From the NCBI GenBank assembly GCA_016788485.1, contig JAEUSV010000060.1:1-48668 (forward strand): DNA of 48,668 bases, written 5' to 3'. A program made the position numbers and the translations under genes. Under the pieces are notes generated by a model. That model saw nothing but the letters and a program-made list of their open reading frames with translations, ran no database searches and was not told where the DNA came from. This document shows, in pieces, positions 1-10,307 of this stretch (position 1 is the first letter of the stretch; the number at the start of each line of letters is the position of its first letter). This DNA comes from Flavobacteriales bacterium. GTDB taxonomy: Bacteria > Bacteroidota > Bacteroidia > Flavobacteriales_F > PHOS-HE28.

Positions 1-1
1 G

Positions 2-139
2 GTGGCCTACAACAAGAACGACCTGTTGAAGTTCCGCAACTTCGGCAAGAAGAGCCTGACCGAGCTGGAGGACCTGGTGGAGAACAAGGGCCTGAGCTTC
101 GGCATGAACGTGAGCAAGTACAAACTGGACAAGGAGTGA
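2..139 (+). CDS. rpoA: RNA polymerase subunit alpha, C-terminal fragment
   Basis: This is the last 45 codons of the RNA polymerase alpha subunit; the 5' part lies outside the window. The reading frame gives [20 protein letters not shown], typical of the helix-hairpin-helix end of the alpha C-terminal domain, which contacts UP-element DNA and activators. It ends at a TGA 52 bases before rplQ, the usual neighbour at the end of the ribosomal protein cluster. Identification rests on this motif plus the context. It is not broken, only cut by the window edge. Confidence 0.93.
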   Translation: MAYNKNDLLKFRNFGKKSLTELEDLVENKGLSFGMNVSKYKLDKE

Positions 140-191
140 GCCGGGGCGCCGACGCCGCTGAGCACCACATCCCCCGAAAGAGGACGAGACC

Positions 192-674
192 ATGAGACAC
201 GGGAACAAGAACAACGCCCTGGGCCGCAAGAAGGCGCACCGCGAGGCGCTGCTGAGCAACCTGGCGTGTTCGCTGATCGAGCACAAGCGGATAAACACCA
301 CGCTGGCCAAGGCCCGCGCCCTGCGCCGCTACGTGGAGCCCCTGATCACCAAGAGCAAGACGGACAGCATGCTGAACCGCCGCACGGTGTTCAGCTACCT
401 GCAGAACAAGGAGGCCGTGGCCGAGCTGTTCCGCGAGGTGGCCCCGAAGGTGGCCGCACGTCCGGGTGGCTACCTGCGCATCATCAAGCTGGGCAACCGC
501 CTGGGCGATGCCGCCGAGATGGCCATGATCGAGCTGGTGGACTTCAACACGGTGTACACCAAGGAGGCCAAGGCCGCCGGTGCCGCGAAGAAGACCCGCC
601 GCGGTCGCAAGCCCGCCACCAAGAAGGCCGAGGGCGAAGCCCCCGCCGCAGAGGGCGAGGCCAAGGCCGAGTGA
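192..674 (+). CDS. rplQ: Large ribosomal subunit protein bL17 with charged C-terminal tail
   Basis: bL17 binds 23S rRNA near the exit of the peptide tunnel. The N-terminus [20 protein letters not shown] and the segment [19 protein letters not shown] are diagnostic. The core ends around residue 118; the remaining roughly 40 residues are a low-complexity Lys/Ala/Glu-rich tail, making the protein (160 residues) longer than the usual 115-130. Such tails occur in other Bacteroidota (family knowledge). A purine-rich AGAGGA lies 7 bases before the ATG and may be a weak ribosome binding site. It is probably cotranscribed with rpoA and followed by a strong terminator. Confidence 0.97.
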   Translation: MRHGNKNNALGRKKAHREALLSNLACSLIEHKRINTTLAKARALRRYVEPLITKSKTDSMLNRRTVFSYLQNKEAVAELFREVAPKVAARPGGYLRIIKLGNRLGDAAEMAMIELVDFNTVYTKEAKAAGAAKKTRRGRKPATKKAEGEAPAAEGEAKAE

Positions 675-694
675 TCATCGACGCACTTCAAGGG

Positions 695-719
695 AAAGGC
701 GCCTTCGGGCGCCTTTTCT
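695..719 (+). terminator. Rho-independent terminator after rplQ
   Basis: A perfect 9-base-pair stem (AAAGGCGCC with GGCGCCTTT) encloses a TTCG loop closed by C-G, the very stable cUUCGg tetraloop class, followed by TTTTCTC. It ends transcription of the rpoA-rplQ unit. It also sits at the end of the convergent minus-strand gene, but the tail on that strand is poor in T, so it is probably one-directional. Confidence 0.9.
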
Positions 720-1783
720 CATTCCACCCGCCGCGCGACGGCCAGGGCGGCCGGCAGCAGCAGCGGCCCCACCAAGGGCACCAGGAAGCGGCCGCTCCAT
801 TCGTCGCAGGTGAACATCACCAACAAGGCGTACACCACCAGCACCGCGGTCACCGCCTTGACCCATGCGGTGCGGCGCTGCATCCACAGGCCCAGGGCGG
901 CCAGCAACGGCAGCAGCAGCCAGGGCGCGAGCAGGAGGTTGTGCGCCGTGGAGTAATGCGGCCGCAGGAACGTGAAGAGGGACAGCAGGCGCAGGCCCCA
1001 GAGCTCCAGCAGCGTGCCCGGTCCGAGCGTGGCGCCCAGGTGGAGCTGCGTATCGAGCACGCTGTGCCCGGTGAACCCGAGCGCCGCATCGGGATGCGTT
1101 CCGCAGCCACAGAGCACCTCGGAGCCCAGGATGATGTGGAGCTGGGGCCCCGGGACCGTGGGGCTGAGCACGGCCAGCGCCAGTACTGCGGCGTGGCCCG
1201 CCCAGGTGGTCCATGGTGCCCGGCCACGGGTAAGCCACCACACGGTGAGCGGCCCCACCACCAGGATGCCCACCGGCCGGGCGAACAGCAGCGCAAGTGC
1301 CAGCGGCAGGGCCCAGCGGCCGGGCCGTTCGCGCAGCAACATCTGGTCAAGGAACATCAGGGTGAGCGCCGCGAAGAGCGCTTCGGTGTACAGCGCTGGC
1401 ACCCATTGCTGCACCGGCAGCGCGAACAGGAACACCGCAGCGGTGAGCAGGCCGACGCGTTCGGAGCCACCGGCCCGCAGCACCGACCGTTCCAGGGCCC
1501 GCGCAGCGAACAGCATCAGGACGGCCTGGATGGGCACGGCGAGCGTGGGTGCGCCCAAGGCCACGAAGGGCAGCAGGAAAAGCACGTAGGTCCCGTAGTG
1601 GCGGTAGTTGCCCAGGAGGTCGTGCAGGTCGCCCTGCAACACCTGTTCGGCGCACCCGAGGTACTTCAGGGCCTCCTTGTCGGTGAGCACGCCCTGCATC
1701 CGCCACAGGGCCATGAGCAGGCCCAGGTAGCCGACCACCACGGCCGGGCGGGCCCACACGGGAAGGTTCCGACTGTCGCGCAC
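719..1783 (-). CDS. Polytopic membrane protein, possible GT-C glycosyltransferase
   Basis: A very hydrophobic protein of about 354 residues with roughly nine or ten predicted membrane segments, for example around VVVGYLGLLMALW, YVLFLLPFVALG and LLLAPWLLLPLLAALGLW. The stretch after the first segment, TDKEALKYLGCAEQVLQGD, resembles the first periplasmic loop of GT-C glycosyltransferases, where an acidic residue precedes a Tyr-containing helix. That suggests sugar transfer from a lipid-linked donor, but it is an inference and no family was confirmed. The open frame begins at a TTG (1792), but a TAGCTTTG promoter box covers that codon, so the GTG at 1783 is the better start. It converges on rplQ and diverges from carA. 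Confidence 0.7.
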   Translation of the reverse strand: MRDSRNLPVWARPAVVVGYLGLLMALWRMQGVLTDKEALKYLGCAEQVLQGDLHDLLGNYRHYGTYVLFLLPFVALGAPTLAVPIQAVLMLFAARALERSVLRAGGSERVGLLTAAVFLFALPVQQWVPALYTEALFAALTLMFLDQMLLRERPGRWALPLALALLFARPVGILVVGPLTVWWLTRGRAPWTTWAGHAAVLALAVLSPTVPGPQLHIILGSEVLCGCGTHPDAALGFTGHSVLDTQLHLGATLGPGTLLELWGLRLLSLFTFLRPHYSTAHNLLLAPWLLLPLLAALGLWMQRRTAWVKAVTAVLVVYALLVMFTCDEWSGRFLVPLVGPLLLPAALAVARRVE

Positions 1784-1789
1784 CGGACC

Positions 1790-1797
1790 CAAAGCTA
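1790..1797 (-). promoter_or_regulatory. Bacteroidota -7 promoter box, predicted leaderless
   Basis: TAGCTTTG on the minus strand fits the TAnnTTTG -7 consensus of the primary sigma factor in Bacteroidota. It ends 6 bases before the GTG at 1783, so the transcript would begin at or next to the start codon. I see no convincing -33 TTTG at the usual distance of about 20. Confidence 0.55.
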
Positions 1798-1807
1798 GGC
1801 CAGGGCC

Positions 1808-1827
1808 TTGTCAACAGCTGTGGACAA
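1808..1827. promoter_or_regulatory. 20-bp near-perfect palindrome between divergent promoters, DnaA-box-like
   Basis: TTGTCAACAGCTGTGGACAA pairs with itself at 9 of 10 positions. Its minus-strand half reads TTGTCCACA, one base away from the classic DnaA box TTATCCACA. It lies between the -7 boxes of the minus-strand membrane protein gene and carA, 29 bases before the carA box. It could be an operator for one or both genes, or a DnaA binding site. The symmetry is seen directly; the function is inferred. Confidence 0.45.
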
Positions 1828-1856
1828 TCCGGCTTCCTTGGGAAGGCGGGCCGGGG

Positions 1857-1864
1857 TATTTTTG
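1857..1864 (+). promoter_or_regulatory. -7 promoter box of carA, predicted near-leaderless
   Basis: TATTTTTG matches TAnnTTTG and ends 8 bases before the carA ATG at 1873. A transcript starting at the usual distance would carry almost no 5' leader. Confidence 0.6.
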
Positions 1865-1872
1865 CGGGCGCA

Positions 1873-4303
<2,431 letters not shown>

Positions 4304-4309
4304 TCGCGC

Positions 4310-6754
4310 TCAGCGTTCGTTGAGGAGCACGATGCGCCCGATGTGGCGATAACCGCTTCCCGCACCCACCAGACCGGCCACATAGGTCCCTGCACTGAGC
4401 TGCGACAGGTCGATCGAGGTCCGTTTCCCGTTCACAGGTACTTCAAGCACGGTGCGCCCGTTAAGGTCGTGCACGCGGATGGAGGTTCCCTGCGCGGGCC
4501 TGCGGTCGCAGTTCACCGTGACGAGGCCGTTCGTGGGATTGGGCGTCACCGTCCAACGGGCCTCCTCCTGCCGCTCGCGCACGCCGGTGGCGCTGTAACG
4601 GAAGCCCAGGGTGTAGTCGCCGGCCTCCACATGACCCAGCTCGAAGCGTCCGTTCCTGTCCGTCTCACTGCCCACGTTGTTCACCGTGTGGTCCGGGTAG
4701 GGCGCCCACGGGAAATACGCGTTCGGCCGATACAGCAGCATCAGGCTGTCCTCATGGAAGGCCACGCCGGCCGTGTCCTGCATCAGTCCGGTGTCGAGCC
4801 CGCCCGCGACGGACGCGCGGCCGTCGAACCGGATCCGGGAGGTCACCTGCGCACCGGTGGGCAGGTCCATGTGCATGCGCCACCATCGATCGGGTGAGAC
4901 CTTGTACAGGTTGGGCACATCGGTGTAGGTGTCGGCCGCCACCCAATGCTCCTCGATGCGCACCGGCGTAGGCTGGGGCATGGTGGTGACGGTGAAGCGC
5001 ACATCGGCGAGGTCGAGGTCGTAGATGCCTGTGGCGTCGAGCGTGTCCTCGTGAACGGTCACCGCATGGCTGATGCGGTCGTCCACATTGAGCAGCACGC
5101 GCACCGGGATGAAGGGCGGTGCGGCCGTGATCGACGTGGTGCCCGGGCCGAGCGGGTGCGGCTGCGGTGCGCTCCATCGCGTTCCCTGGTCGTTCACGAA
5201 GGTCACGGTCATGGGCACGTTGTGGTAGGCCTGTGCCGGGCCGCGCTGTTTCTGTTCGATGAACACCTGGGTCTGCCACAGTCCGCCTGGCAGGGGCGTC
5301 GTGTTCACCTCGAACGAGTCCACCTCGAATGCGGCCCAGCCCGGCTGCAGGATCCAGTCGTTGAAGAAGTCGGTGAGGTCGACGCCCGTGTTGGTGCTCA
5401 GGTGATCGCGTAGCAGGGTGGTGCTCACCGCGCGGAAGGCGTACTGGTCGAGGAAGCTCGTGAGCCCGGTGCGGAAGAGCGAATCGCCGAGGTAGCCGCG
5501 CAGCGTGTGCAGCACATCGGCGCCCTTGTTGTACGTGATGGCGCCGTAAGTGTGCTCCTGCGGCATGTCGGCGAGCGCCCACCAGCCCTCGTCCTGCAGG
5601 TGGCTGTTCCATACCATCTGGTGGTGGTTCTCTCGCACCTCCTGCAGGTAGCGCGCACGCCCGTACACGTGTTCGAGGAAGAGGTGGCTGAGGTACTCGG
5701 CGAAGCCCTCGTTCAGGTACATCTCTTCCGCACGTTCGCAGGTCACCTGGTCACCGAACCAGTGGTGGGCGAGCTCGTGGGCCATGGTGGCCTCGTAGGT
5801 GAGGCTGCCGTTGGCGATCGACGAGGGATAGCTGATGTTGGTGGGGTGCTCCATGGCGCCCTGCGGCGTAAGGCAGTAGCCCACGCGCGGCCAGGTATGC
5901 GGCCCGAACCATGCCTCGAAGGCCTCGAAGGCGCCAGGCAGGTTCGTGAACGAGCTCTTCATGCCGGTGGTATCACCGGGCAGGGCCACCAGGTCCACCG
6001 GACAGGGTGTGCCGCCGATGGTGGGCAGCGTGTCGCGCACCACGGCATACGGGGCGGCGGTCACCGAGGCGAGGTAGGAGGGGATCGACCGGTCGAGCAG
6101 CCAATGGCTCTCGAACAAGCCACCGCCCAGGTCGGTCTCGCCCTGGAGCACACCGCTGCACCACGCGTGCCGCCCGCCGTTGGTGCGTACGTGCAGTTCG
6201 TAGGTGCTGCGCTCCACGAAGTTGTCGAAGCACGGGAACCAGGCGCGACCGAAGCTGTGGGGCTGGCTGTCGAAGGCCACCCCCAGGTTGTAGATGATCG
6301 TGCCGGCGGTGTAGAACCCGCCCCAGCCGCTGGCATCCACCTCGGGGTCGCCGTGATAGTGGATCACGGGTTCCAGCGTGTCCCCAGGCCCGATGGCATT
6401 GGGCAGGTCGATGGTGAGCGTTTCCCCGCTCTGGGCGAAGGGCAGGGCGGAGCCGTTGAGCATCACCGAGTCAACGGTGAGCGCGAGCAGGTCGAAGCGC
6501 AGCTGGCTCACATTGGGCAGCTTGGCGGTAAGGCGCTGTGCACAGCTGGCGGCGATGGTGCCCCCGCCCACCTGCGTCATGTCCAGGTCGATGCGCGTGT
6601 GCAGCAGGTCGATGGTGTCGCTGCGCGCGGCCGTGGCGGAGCGCAGGTCGAGACCGATGGGAAGCAGGTGTTTCTCGCGGCAGGTGTGCTGTGCCAGGGC
6701 TTCGGACACGGAAAGGGCCAGCAGGGCCGGCAGCAGGAGGCGGGTGTTGGACAT
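4310..6754 (-). CDS. Secreted M1-family aminopeptidase with T9SS type A sorting domain
   Basis: A zinc aminopeptidase predicted to be exported by the Sec pathway and then type IX secretion. A signal peptide follows the ATG at 6754 (MSNTRLLLPALLALSVSEALA). The M1 beta-sandwich domain comes next, then the substrate motif GAMEH (near residue 300), a variant of the usual GxMEN, and the zinc site HELAH (His326, Glu327, His330) with Glu349 in NEGFAEY, which is the HExxH-18-E spacing. The end, from about residue 735 (TPNPTNGLVTV...HDLNGRTV), is a T9SS type A C-terminal domain that is normally cleaved after export. The frame stays open upstream to a TTG, but the promoter box lies over that codon. The C-terminal half of the usual M1 fold is replaced by beta-rich domains. 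Confidence 0.92.
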   Translation of the reverse strand: MSNTRLLLPALLALSVSEALAQHTCREKHLLPIGLDLRSATAARSDTIDLLHTRIDLDMTQVGGGTIAASCAQRLTAKLPNVSQLRFDLLALTVDSVMLNGSALPFAQSGETLTIDLPNAIGPGDTLEPVIHYHGDPEVDASGWGGFYTAGTIIYNLGVAFDSQPHSFGRAWFPCFDNFVERSTYELHVRTNGGRHAWCSGVLQGETDLGGGLFESHWLLDRSIPSYLASVTAAPYAVVRDTLPTIGGTPCPVDLVALPGDTTGMKSSFTNLPGAFEAFEAWFGPHTWPRVGYCLTPQGAMEHPTNISYPSSIANGSLTYEATMAHELAHHWFGDQVTCERAEEMYLNEGFAEYLSHLFLEHVYGRARYLQEVRENHHQMVWNSHLQDEGWWALADMPQEHTYGAITYNKGADVLHTLRGYLGDSLFRTGLTSFLDQYAFRAVSTTLLRDHLSTNTGVDLTDFFNDWILQPGWAAFEVDSFEVNTTPLPGGLWQTQVFIEQKQRGPAQAYHNVPMTVTFVNDQGTRWSAPQPHPLGPGTTSITAAPPFIPVRVLLNVDDRISHAVTVHEDTLDATGIYDLDLADVRFTVTTMPQPTPVRIEEHWVAADTYTDVPNLYKVSPDRWWRMHMDLPTGAQVTSRIRFDGRASVAGGLDTGLMQDTAGVAFHEDSLMLLYRPNAYFPWAPYPDHTVNNVGSETDRNGRFELGHVEAGDYTLGFRYSATGVRERQEEARWTVTPNPTNGLVTVNCDRRPAQGTSIRVHDLNGRTVLEVPVNGKRTSIDLSQLSAGTYVAGLVGAGSGYRHIGRIVLLNER

Positions 6755-6760
6755 CACGTC

Positions 6761-6768
6761 CAAAGGTA
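6761..6768 (-). promoter_or_regulatory. -7 promoter box of the M1 aminopeptidase, predicted leaderless
   Basis: TACCTTTG on the minus strand ends 6 bases before the ATG at 6754. The position supports that ATG as the start and predicts a transcript with essentially no leader. Confidence 0.6.
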
Positions 6769-6809
6769 TCCCCGCTCACCGGCGAGTGGCGTTGGGCTGT
6801 TGGGATCCC

Positions 6810-6817
6810 TATCTTTG
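6810..6817 (+). promoter_or_regulatory. -7 promoter box for the gene at 6862
   Basis: TATCTTTG fits TAnnTTTG and lies 44 bases before the ATG at 6862, leaving a leader of about 38 bases. With the box at 6761-6768 on the other strand it forms a compact divergent promoter region of about 107 bases. Confidence 0.6.
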
Positions 6818-6861
6818 GTAGAGGACCTTGTGATCCTGAACCTTCAATCCCGCTCCGACCC

Positions 6862-8394
6862 ATGAAACCGAGCACCGAGCTGTTCGACCTCATCAAGTCG
6901 TTGACCAAGAGCGAGAAGCGCTTCTTCAAGCTCCATTCGGCGCTGCAATCGGGCGACAAGAACTACCTGCGGATCTTCGATGCGATCGACAAGCAGAAAG
7001 CCTACGACGAGGAGGCGCTGAAGAAGCAGTTCGCGCGCGAGCAGTTCGTGAAGCACTTCCCCTCGGAGAAGAACCACCTGTACAAGCTGATCCTGAAGGC
7101 CCTGCGGGCGTATCACTCGGAGAGCAGCGTGAGCGGGATCCTGAAGCAGGAGATCAAGAACATCGAGATCCTGTACGACAAGGCGCTCTTCAACGAGTGC
7201 AACAAGACGCTGCACCGGGCCAAGCGGATAGCGCGCGAGAACGAGCGGTTCTACTACTGGTTCGAGCTGTTGAACTGGGAGAAGATGCTGCTGGAGGAGG
7301 CTTACGAGAGCGGTGAGTTCACCAAGGACCTGGACGCCTTGATCGAGGAGGAGCGCGAGGTGATCGAGAAGCTCCGGAACCTGGCGGCCTACCACATCCT
7401 GTACTCGAAGATCAACTACGTGTTCCGCAGCGGCGGTTATGTGCGCACGGAGGAGGAGCACAGCATGGTGGAGGAGATCAGCGAGCATCCGTTGATCAAG
7501 GGCAAGAACACGGCGTTGAGCCGCAGGGCGGCCACCATCTGTTTCTACACGCAGGGGTTCTGCCAGTGGGCCAAGCGCGACTGGTCCCTGAGCTATGAGA
7601 AGTTCGCCCGTGCGCGCCAGATCCTGGACGAGAACCCGCAGATCCGCGCCGACCTGCCCAAGCGCTACATCCGCACGCTGCACTACCTGGTGCAATGCCA
7701 GATCGAGCTCGGCCGTTTCAAGGAGGCGCGGGAGAGCATCCGGACGCTACGCGCCCTGGAGGGCACGGAGGGTTTCGATGGCATCCACATCCATGTGCAG
7801 GTCTTCAACGCCAGCTACCTGAGCGAGCTCAGGCTGCTGGAGCGGATGGGCGAGCATGCCAAGGCGGTGGAGCTGGTGCCCGCGGTGCTCTCCGGCATGG
7901 AGGAGCTCGGCCCGCGCCTCCACAAGGAGTACGAGCTGGAGTTCCACTTCGACCTGGCCGTGGTGCACTTCGGTGCCGGCGAGGTGAACAAGGCCCTGTT
8001 CTGGCTCAACAAGGTGCTCAACGACCCCGAGCCCACCTTGCGCCAGGACCTCTTCACCTACGCGCGCCTGTTCAACCTGGTGGTGCATCACGACCTGGGC
8101 AACTACGACCTGCTCGAGTACATCGTGCGCAGCACGCACCGCTACCTGAGCAAGAAGCAGCGCGCCCACCAGATGGAGAACCTGCTGATCGAGCACGTGC
8201 GCAAGCTGGCCCGCACCGCCGATCCCGTGGCACGCCGCACGCTGTTCACCTCCTTGCGCGACCAGATGGTGCAGGTGCTGAAGGACCCCAACGAGGGTCT
8301 GGCACTGAAGTACTTCGACTTCCTCGCCTGGGCCAACGCCAAGGTCAAGGGCATCTCGTTCGCCGATGCGGTGAAGGCAGGTTCCGGTCGATAG
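6862..8394 (+). CDS. Conserved alpha-helical protein of unknown function, TPR-like
   Basis: A 510-residue soluble protein without signal peptide or membrane segment. It begins MKPSTELFDLIKSLTKSEKR and is rich in charged helices throughout; the middle and end (for example FKEARESIRTLRALEG, HAKAVELVPAVLSGMEEL and NKALFWLNKVLNDPEP) have the spacing of degenerate TPR helices. I recognise the N-terminus as a recurring Bacteroidota hypothetical family but know no function. The open frame continues upstream to 6538, but that part is antisense to the M1 gene; the ATG at 6862, 44 bases after a promoter box, is the credible start. A scaffold or regulatory role is possible. Confidence 0.85.
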   Translation: MKPSTELFDLIKSLTKSEKRFFKLHSALQSGDKNYLRIFDAIDKQKAYDEEALKKQFAREQFVKHFPSEKNHLYKLILKALRAYHSESSVSGILKQEIKNIEILYDKALFNECNKTLHRAKRIARENERFYYWFELLNWEKMLLEEAYESGEFTKDLDALIEEEREVIEKLRNLAAYHILYSKINYVFRSGGYVRTEEEHSMVEEISEHPLIKGKNTALSRRAATICFYTQGFCQWAKRDWSLSYEKFARARQILDENPQIRADLPKRYIRTLHYLVQCQIELGRFKEARESIRTLRALEGTEGFDGIHIHVQVFNASYLSELRLLERMGEHAKAVELVPAVLSGMEELGPRLHKEYELEFHFDLAVVHFGAGEVNKALFWLNKVLNDPEPTLRQDLFTYARLFNLVVHHDLGNYDLLEYIVRSTHRYLSKKQRAHQMENLLIEHVRKLARTADPVARRTLFTSLRDQMVQVLKDPNEGLALKYFDFLAWANAKVKGISFADAVKAGSGR

Positions 8395-8405
8395 CCGACC
8401 AGCGC

Positions 8406-10307
8406 TCAGCGCACCGCCGTGGCGCCGATATGCAGCACCTTGAACTCGGTGCGCCGGTTGGCCTGGTGCTCCTCCTCGGTGCATTCCACCCCGTTGCGGC
8501 ATCCGTTCACCGGCACGTCCTCGCCATACCCCCTGGCCACGATGCGGTCCGGGTTCACCCCTTGCTGGATCAGGTAGTTCACGGCGGAGTTCGCTCGTGC
8601 GTCCGAGAGCACCAGGTTGTACAGGTCGCCACCGCGGCTGTCGGTGTGCGCGCTCAGCTCGAAGGTGATCTCGGGGTTGTCCTTCAGCATCTTCACCACC
8701 TTGTCGAGCTCCTCTGTGGAGGCGGGGCGCAGGTCCCACTTGTCGTAGTCGTAGTAGATGTTGGCGAGGGTGAAGTTGTCGCCCACCTTCACACGTTGCA
8801 GTTCGAACGATTCCTGCATGGTGGTGTTGGTCATGAGGCCCTTGGTGCTCAAGGCACGGCTCTGGGTGATCATGCCTTCATGCGAGGCCTTCAGGCTGTA
8901 TTCCTTGTCGGGTTCGAGCTTGAAGGTGTACCTGCCCTCGGGTCCGGTGATGATGCTGGTGTCCTCCATGGTGCCGAGCTCCGTGAGGGTGAGCTCGGTG
9001 TTGGGCAGGAAACCATCGGCTCCCTCCTCGGAGGCGAGCACATCGAGCAGCAGCAGGGGCGGATTGGTGAAGAAGTAGTGGATCCTGTCCGCACCGCTGC
9101 GGTCGCTGGAGAGGTAGCCCGAGGCGCCGGTGCTGTCCATCACCAGGCCCATGTCATCGCGGATGGTATTGATGGGATAGCCGAGGTTCTCGGGCGTGGA
9201 CCAGCCATCGCCTTCGGGGTGTGCGACAAGGATGTCGAGCCCACCGAGGTTCAGGTGGGCGGTGCTGCTGAAATAGAGCACATCACCGTTCAGCGTGGGG
9301 AAAAGCTCGTTCCCGGCGGTGTTGATCACGGGGCCCAGGTTCTCCGGAGCACCCCAGCCGGTGCCATCGTGCTTGCAGCGCCAGATGTCGCTGCCGCCCA
9401 GAGAGCCGGGCATGTCGCTCGCGAAGTAGAGCGTGCGGCCATCTGCGCTCAGGGCCGGGTGCCCCACGGAGTACTCTTCGCCGTTGTAGGCGAATGCCAT
9501 GATGTTGCCCCAGCTGCCGTCGGGTTGCAGCTCAGCGCGGAACAGCTTCAGGTGGCTCACATCCCGGTCATCCTTGCGCAGCTTGTGCTTGTAGTAGTTG
9601 CTCCGGGTGAAGTACAGGGTGCGTCCGTCGGCGCTGAGCACGGCGGGCCCTTCGTGATAGGGGCCGTTCACCTTGCCGGCGATGGGCTCCGGAACGGACC
9701 AGTTGGCCAGGGTGTGCTTCTCGGTGTAGCTGAGCTCGAGGAAGCCCGCGTCGTTCCAAGGGTTCGAGCGGTCCAGCCCCGCTTCACGTTCCGTGACGAT
9801 CAGCAGGCCATGGCGGTGGCGAACAGGGCTGAAGGCGCCCTTCACGCCGGGGATGGGGAGCTCGGCCACGCTGAAGCGCGTGGTGTCCTTGTTGAAGCCT
9901 TCGCGTCCCTGGCACGAACCGTAGAGGTCCTGTGCGGCCTGGTGCTCGGGGCGTTCCTGCAGCACGGTGAGCAGGGCGTGGCCGGCCTCCTCGTGGCGAT
10001 CGAGGGCCATGAGCACGCGGGCCTGCTGGTACCGTGCTTCGGCGTCGAGCGGGCTCATCGTATCGGCCGCATGGTACCAGTGCGCGGCCCGCTTGTGGTT
10101 GCCGAGATGTTGCTGGGCATCGGCGGCGCGGAGCATCGAGGCGCGTTGCGGGTGCGAGGGGAGCACGTCCTCGTAGATGGCGGCGGCGCGCGCATAGGCC
10201 ATGCGGTCATGCGCCATGTCGGCCTTGGCCAGGCGGTGTGCCGCGCAGCCGGTGAGCAGTGCCGCGCCGAGGAGCAGGGGAGCGATGTGCTTCATGACGG
10301 AAGGCAT
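8406..10307 (-). CDS. TPR / PD40 propeller / CRD / OmpA lipoprotein, PorE-like
   Basis: Last gene of the adhesin operon. It encodes a lipoprotein (lipobox LLTGC, Cys21) with TPR-like helices (about residues 25-135), WD40-like PD40 blades (about 165-405; e.g. ALSADGRTLYFASD and LNGDVLYFSS), a carboxypeptidase-regulatory-like beta domain (about 415-490) and a C-terminal OmpA domain (about 520-630) with HTDSRG and LSDARANSAV, where Asp and Arg normally bind diaminopimelate of peptidoglycan. This four-domain order is that of PorE, a periplasmic T9SS component that ties the system to the cell wall (family knowledge). Its ATG overlaps the stop of the SprF-like gene by one base (TGATG), indicating coupling. 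A shorter start at Met5 would still give a lipoprotein. Confidence 0.9.
   Translation of the reverse strand: MPSVMKHIAPLLLGAALLTGCAAHRLAKADMAHDRMAYARAAAIYEDVLPSHPQRASMLRAADAQQHLGNHKRAAHWYHAADTMSPLDAEARYQQARVLMALDRHEEAGHALLTVLQERPEHQAAQDLYGSCQGREGFNKDTTRFSVAELPIPGVKGAFSPVRHRHGLLIVTEREAGLDRSNPWNDAGFLELSYTEKHTLANWSVPEPIAGKVNGPYHEGPAVLSADGRTLYFTRSNYYKHKLRKDDRDVSHLKLFRAELQPDGSWGNIMAFAYNGEEYSVGHPALSADGRTLYFASDMPGSLGGSDIWRCKHDGTGWGAPENLGPVINTAGNELFPTLNGDVLYFSSTAHLNLGGLDILVAHPEGDGWSTPENLGYPINTIRDDMGLVMDSTGASGYLSSDRSGADRIHYFFTNPPLLLLDVLASEEGADGFLPNTELTLTELGTMEDTSIITGPEGRYTFKLEPDKEYSLKASHEGMITQSRALSTKGLMTNTTMQESFELQRVKVGDNFTLANIYYDYDKWDLRPASTEELDKVVKMLKDNPEITFELSAHTDSRGGDLYNLVLSDARANSAVNYLIQQGVNPDRIVARGYGEDVPVNGCRNGVECTEEEHQANRRTEFKVLHIGATAVR

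Noticed and set aside
266..1798. Open frame of 510 codons spanning rplQ, its terminator and the membrane protein gene
   Set aside because: It is frame-shifted in rplQ, reads through a strong terminator and is antisense to the membrane protein.
1808..1827. Possible replication origin because of the DnaA-box-like sequence
   Set aside because: Only one palindrome is seen, with no cluster of boxes, no AT-rich unwinding stretch and no dnaA or dnaN nearby.
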